A DNA stretch of 64,000 bases from Pyxicephalus adspersus (taxonomy: Eukaryota; Chordata; Amphibia; Anura; Pyxicephalidae). The stretch lies in NCBI RefSeq assembly GCF_032062135.1, contig NC_092860.1:67015918-67079917 (forward strand), read 5' to 3'. The notes under the pieces were generated by a model. It was given only the letters and a program-made list of their open reading frames with translations. It was not told the origin of the DNA and did not search any database. The translations under genes were made by a program, and so were the position numbers. Below are positions 59,392 to 64,000 of this stretch, in pieces (the first letter of the stretch is position 1; each line of letters opens with the position of its first letter).

Positions 59392-60965
59392 CAGAAAGAA
59401 ATATTGATTATTTTTATAAAATAAAAAATGGCTGAAGGTCCGCCACCAAATTTTTAATTTTTCAAAAAGGTTTACATTTTACTACATTCAAAATGTTGAT
59501 GTGCTTCACAGCCTCTGTCACTGCAGGAAAGGGAAGCTCGTAGTTGCTGAGGTGGTGACAAATCATCAAATCAAGTGAACTATCATGTAAGGGAATAAGT
59601 ACCAGGATTGGGCACACTGGCATGGTGAAGATAATTTGTTTCAAGTATAAGAAAGGATACACTGAAACCCATGACCTGGACTCCATGCATACATTTTAGC
59701 AACTGAACATTTTGTATTTTTGTAAATCCAGCCCTGAAAATGATATCATTCACATACCTCACAATACAGTACAGCCTAGACTAACAGGAAAGAGTTGACT
59801 TGATTTTGACTTGATCAGTTTTATTATCACTGATATTTTCCTGACCCACCCTGTGACTAGGCAGTGAAAGAAAAAGCAGCACACTGATGAGCTTATCTCT
59901 TATGGTACTCACGTTATTAGCATGTTGCTTGCACTTCAGGACACCTTTTTGTGCTGCTTCCCTCTCACCCTCTCATTTGGAGCTGAAACTGACAAATAGT
60001 TATTTTCTGATAAGGTGCAAAAAACACCTTACTGTTTATTTTTTGTTTTTTTTTATTGCATTGTCAAGATGGTTTACCTTCCCTTTTTATCCCGAGGAGA
60101 TTAATCCGACTTCCAGTTTAGACATCAATCACCAAAACACTGTGGATAAAAACTCCAATTGGACCATTCAACCAACACTATTGTTAAACAATAGCAAACA
60201 AACAATATGCTCTCCAACAATTTTGTTACAGTCTTGGGCATATTGCATCCTATGCTCAGATGATATATTTATAAATGTGAGCACTAATGTTGTAGCAGAA
60301 TGATAATTTTGGACTGATACACTTTGTGGTAAAGCTCACTTGATATATGTAATTCATGACACATTTTTCAGTACAGTGAGCACATTACCCATATTACTGC
60401 TTCGTCTCAACAACACAATATTGTTGGTTGACCCACCAGGTCCACAGTACTATCGCTATTAGATTACAATTCATACAGGGTTGATTTATTTTGCTTTATT
60501 TGTACAATAAAGTCTATGCTTTCAAGATTACAAGTGCTGCAAAATACTCATATTAAAGCTGGGGCAAAATTTTGTCTTTAATATAAATCATGTTTTTTCT
60601 CATTTGTGCAAGTTCATTGGCTTTTACCTGTGGTTTAATTTTTTGTATCTATTTAAAATGCTTTTCTGCTACTCCCATCAACATCTAATGCCTAAAGCGT
60701 AACACAGATAAAAACTGTAAAATCACAAACTCTTCAATGCAATTTTAGGTTGCATTTATTGGTCAGTCTCCCAGTGAGACCACTACGGAAATAAACTGTC
60801 CTTCCTTTTTGTGTGTTTTTTTTCTTGCAAAACGGGGTTAAATGAGATGAAAACACTTTGCTGACATATTGCTTTCTTTCTGTCAACCCCCTTTGATAAT
60901 ATGCATATTTTATTTGGCTATAGCAAAACTTAGAAAGCTCTATAATTATGTGTCTTTATAAATAA
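59392..60965. other. no recognised feature
   Basis: Non-coding. The frame at 59887-60303 (138 codons) has a hydrophobic start but no domain I recognise and no splice or promoter context. Confidence 0.4.

Positions 60966-61028
<63 letters not shown>
60966..61028. repeat. (TA)n(CA)n microsatellite
   Basis: About eleven TA then about twenty CA units, directly abutting the Tc1-like end. Confidence 0.95.
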
Positions 61029-61031
<3 letters not shown>

Positions 61032-61308
61032 AGGTCCATAAATATTTGGACAGAGACAACTTTTTTTTCTAATTTTGGTTCTGTATATTACCACAATTTA
61101 ATTTTAAATGAAACAACTGAGATGCAGTTGAACTGCAGACTTTCAGTTTTAATTCAGTGGGTTGAACAAAAAGATTGCATAAAAATGTGAGGAACTAAAG
61201 CCTTTTTGTTTAACACAATCACTTCATTTCAGGGGCTCAAAAGTAATTGGACAAATAACTCTTTTTCATGGGCTGGTGTGGGCAATTCCTTCATTATGTC
61301 ATTAATAA
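61027..61308. mobile_element. Tc1-like transposon end fragment
   Basis: The intact left end cagttaggtccataaatatt, then gacagagacaac and the same sequence as 42046-42240. The last 50 bases (catgggctggtgtgggcaat, tatgtcatta) match, inverted, the inner side of the right end of the copy at 42046-42905. No transposase remains. Confidence 0.85.
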
Positions 61309-61671
61309 CAAACTAATGCATTCAGGAACTACATGTTAAGTTTAGCTTTTCATGCATACATTGCTTATTTCACCAGTCCAAACCAGAAAGGATAAACAGA
61401 ACATCATATTATTCAATTCATTTTCATAAACTATTAAATTTTTTATTTATTTAGTGCATGAAAATAAAGTTGAAGTTTTATTATACAAACAAGAGCCACA
61501 AACTTGCATCTCAATCTGGGAATCCTACTTTCTTTAGAAGACAGTTAAATTACCATGGTTTTCATTGTGATATACAGCATATTTTGTATTCTTTGAGGTC
61601 ACTGTCCCTGTTTATCAAATTAGTATCAGATATTCTTCCCTTAATATGATTATTTTTTCACTCTATCTACA
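61309..61671. other. no recognised feature
   Basis: Non-coding. Confidence 0.45.
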
Positions 61672-61788
61672 AGGCGCCAATGTGTTACACAGCACTGTAC
61701 ATTATATAGGGGTTGCAAATGACAGAGAAATACAAACAATAGCACACAGTAGAGGACCCTGCCTAAAATAGCTTAAAATCTAAGAGTT
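61672..61788 (+). repeat. fragment of a dispersed repeat
   Basis: aggcgccaatgtgttacaca, ataggggttgcaaatgacag, agaggaccctgcc and agcttaaaatct match 32285-32420. Confidence 0.75.
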
Positions 61789-62808
61789 ACCATAACCATT
61801 CAAAGTTTATATATTGAGTGTAACTTATTATATAAACTTTGTCATTGGATGCAGCATGACACACATATTGCTCCTGGGAACACAAATATTACTCTTTGAA
61901 TTAGCTGGTACTATAGTTTATTTTACTATATTATTTTGAAAAAAAGATGTATGCACCTTGTGTGAGGAACCGTGTTAAGAGGCAATTAGCTATACACATG
62001 TGCTAACAAGGATCATGCTAAAAGAAGGAAGCAAAGTGACATGAACTCATCGTTGTGCTGCAGTTCTGGATAACTGTCCTTGAAATTTTTGAAAAGTGTT
62101 TGCAAACAGATCTAATCCATCATGTCAAAATTCTTTATAGTGTCAGTTGAGAGCACAGATGTTTCATTTTTTTTAAATTTAGGAATGTTAGTAAAACTCA
62201 TTGCATTTTAGTGTACACTGCTTATCGCTCTACCTGAGACATATCCATCGTGCTCTGGATAAAACAGATGTGGTATCATAGGTTTAGGTTTTCTATGTAA
62301 ACTTAGTATGGCAGACCTTTTTATGTAACATTGTTTGAAAACTTTCAACAAATTGTTTTGATGTTAAATCAAGAGTTTATCTTTTAAAAAATAATCTTTT
62401 TAAATGAATATATTGAAAATTGTAATTTGAGAAATATAAACACATAAAAGACACAACTGCAGACATATAATTCCAAACACACTCAAGAATCCATCCCAAA
62501 CTGACGGATGTATGGGCAATGTCAGATATGTTTTTTCCTTGCCTTCACAAATCAGATTAATAACTAACCTGCAAAGGGACATTTGGATTCCCATTTGATA
62601 CTGCAGACCTGCTTTATTCTTTTTTCACATTTCATTTAACATTTGGAGGCCTTTCTTTGGAGTGTAATAAATAAAAAAAATATATTATTTGGAAAGATAA
62701 ATACTTAACATGAATTCTATTGTTTATAATATTATTGCAAATAAAATTGGTAAAAATATGTTTTGTAGTCCATTTGACATTTTGAGTTTTATTATTAATA
62801 CAGGTAGT
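61789..62808. other. no recognised feature
   Basis: Non-coding; nothing named. Confidence 0.45.
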
Positions 62809-63106
62809 GTCCAGGTATGAGATAGAGACTGTAGGTTTGTTCTTAAGTTGAATTTGTATGCAAGTCGGAACAGATACATTATTTTAATAAATGCAATGTT
62901 TAAAAAATGACAGATGTTTGTCTCAACAAATTATTCAACAGCGTGGTATCAGTTTCTGTATAAAATCCTCACTGTGAGTTATCACAAACAAAGCAAAAAA
63001 AAAACTTAATGGAGCCTAGACATTTATTAACTTCTGCATCAAGCTGTGCTTTGATATGCAAAAAGAAACAACTGCAGTTTGTCTTGGTCATTAAAGAGTT
63101 ACAAGA

Positions 63107-63312
63107 AGTAAACATGCTCATATATACATTTATGTAGTCGACGTTTTGTCCTTCGGACATCGTATCGACCACAATTTCAAAAGACTATATAGATAACTCC
63201 CATAGTTTTACATATAATTCTCTCTTTTAATTTAGGTCTAACCAAAATAGGGAACCTGAAATGTGTCTTTTTGGGAATAAATCCACTTACACTGTCCACA
63301 GTCTCCACATGC
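63107..63312 (-). mobile_element. 206-bp insertion with 13-bp target duplication
   Basis: AAGAGTTACAAGA occurs just before (63094-63106) and just after (63313-63325) this stretch. The uninterrupted MITE copies have a single version, so the insertion is real. There is no poly(A), tRNA head or ORF. A hammerhead-like hairpin is inside. A 13-bp duplication is typical of target-primed retrotransposition. Confidence 0.75.
63137..63170 (-). ncRNA. hammerhead-like remnant, copy G
   Basis: On the minus strand: GTCGA pairs with TCGAC (stem I), ACGATG stands where CTGATGA is expected, GTCC-gaa-GGAC forms a neat stem II, then AAAAC and GTC. The order of parts matches the other copies, but the core has lost bases. 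Weakest of the seven apart from copy B. Confidence 0.35.
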
Positions 63313-63444
63313 AAGAGTTACAAGATGTAGCAAAAAGCTCAGTCCTTTCAAGTCTCCATCCTGCACGCGAGTAAGCAGGGAAGCACCGGTCGTATCTAGG
63401 AGTCGTCTGTATGTCGGATGCCCCTAACTCGGGGACTACCTGTA

Positions 63445-64000
63445 ACTTCTATAATGAGCTAGTCATTATACATAATGGTATTTAAATGATTACTGCATAG
63501 TAGAATAAATAAAATGCACTTTATGACTTGAATATCATTTGCTTAGTTATTTGCATTACGTATTCCACAGAATGATTGGTAATAGACATGGATCCACGAG
63601 GAAAGGAAAACTTATTTTCTGATCTAGTGGTGGAGATGAATTCCCTTAAGGTCTTGCACCTGTACACTCCATGCAGACCGGAGCATTTTTTTACATTTCT
63701 GATATGGACCTGTTTATTCAGCAATAGTGCCATCTTTACATATGATACCAACAAGGCTTTCTTTTGGTGACAATATGTAACAAATACATATACCTACAAT
63801 ATACCCTTTTTTCCTCTTTGATAAATGATTAAAAATGAATTTTACTGTTGATAAAATAAATCCCCTCCATTGTAATTAGTAATACCACTTTAGTTATCCA
63901 TGCTCCATCTGCCAACATAATTACATTGACAACCTCATATGTTGGTGTGCCAGATATCGCCCAACGTGTGACGTGAAGATGTCACCAGCCATCAGGTTTA
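63445..64000. other. no recognised feature
   Basis: Non-coding. The opposed frames at 63521-63770 have no domain. Confidence 0.45.

Larger units (their letters stand above)
62809..63444 (-). mobile_element. Tigger-like MITE, copy 3, with insertion
   Basis: TACAGGTAGTGTCCAGGTAT to ggggactacctgta with TA on both sides, inverted relative to the copies at 26470 and 54379. Interrupted by a 206-base insertion at 63107-63312. Without it the length is about 417 bases. Confidence 0.8.

Noticed and set aside
59887..60303. 138-codon plus-strand frame with a hydrophobic start
   Set aside because: No domain, no splice or promoter context, Ser/Thr/Asn-rich composition typical of A+T-rich chance frames.
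2157..61028. CRISPR-like or operon-like structure
   Set aside because: All short-period arrays are simple microsatellites; splice sites, LINEs and SINEs show this is a eukaryotic nuclear genome.

Overview
The window looks like intergenic or intronic DNA from a vertebrate, most likely a frog (a ranoid anuran is my best guess). The case rests on the repeats: A+T-rich sequence with many microsatellites, tRNA-headed V-SINE-like elements, CR1/L2-like LINEs with the frog-type 3' end, palindromic MITEs, Tc1-like and Harbinger elements, and a Penelope-like element. I can support no host protein-coding gene, rRNA or tRNA gene. Nearly every recognisable coding stretch belongs to a decayed mobile element.

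Layout. 0-4.2 kb: short direct repeats, microsatellites, a solo-LTR-like block (minus strand) and a palindromic MITE. 4.5-9.6 kb: a CR1-like LINE (minus strand) split by a roughly 3.7 kb Harbinger element. That element carries three broken, intron-containing genes: a Myb/SANT-like gene (minus), a MADF gene (plus) and a DDE transposase (minus). The exons of the last two interleave on opposite strands. 9.6-14.4 kb: TTAA-flanked MITEs, one nested in a larger inverted-repeat element, a diverged minisatellite, an LTR-like block and two SINEs. 14.4-24 kb: mostly unrecognised sequence with two Harbinger-type MITEs, a second LTR-like block and a perfect 16-bp hairpin. 24-29.2 kb: a TTAA MITE, LINE 3' and 5' pieces (minus) and a Tigger-like MITE. 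29-44 kb: sparse, with a retroelement 3' end, a 26-bp-arm hairpin at 37.8 kb, a TA-flanked MITE and a Tc1-like element. 44.46-46.98 kb: a 2.5 kb element with 12-bp perfect terminal inverted repeats and TAA on both sides, carrying a decayed gene of a recurrent but uncharacterised animal protein family. 48.2 kb: another MITE. 51.5-56.2 kb: a Penelope-like element (minus), split by a TTAA MITE that holds an assembly gap and by a Tigger-like MITE. 57.8-64 kb: palindromic elements, a Tc1 fragment and a Tigger-like MITE with a nested 206-bp insertion.

The most unusual signals are these. (1) Seven scattered motifs fit a type I hammerhead-ribozyme layout; their stem I sequences differ but stay complementary. 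One sits about 0.8 kb downstream of the Penelope reverse transcriptase, one in the middle of a 469-bp element with 49-bp inverted repeats, and one inside a 206-bp insertion with a 13-bp target duplication. (2) The TIR-bounded element at 44.46-46.98 kb suggests the uncharacterised protein family is transposon-borne. (3) The Harbinger element has an interleaved gene arrangement. All identifications are by eye and memory of families; no search was run.
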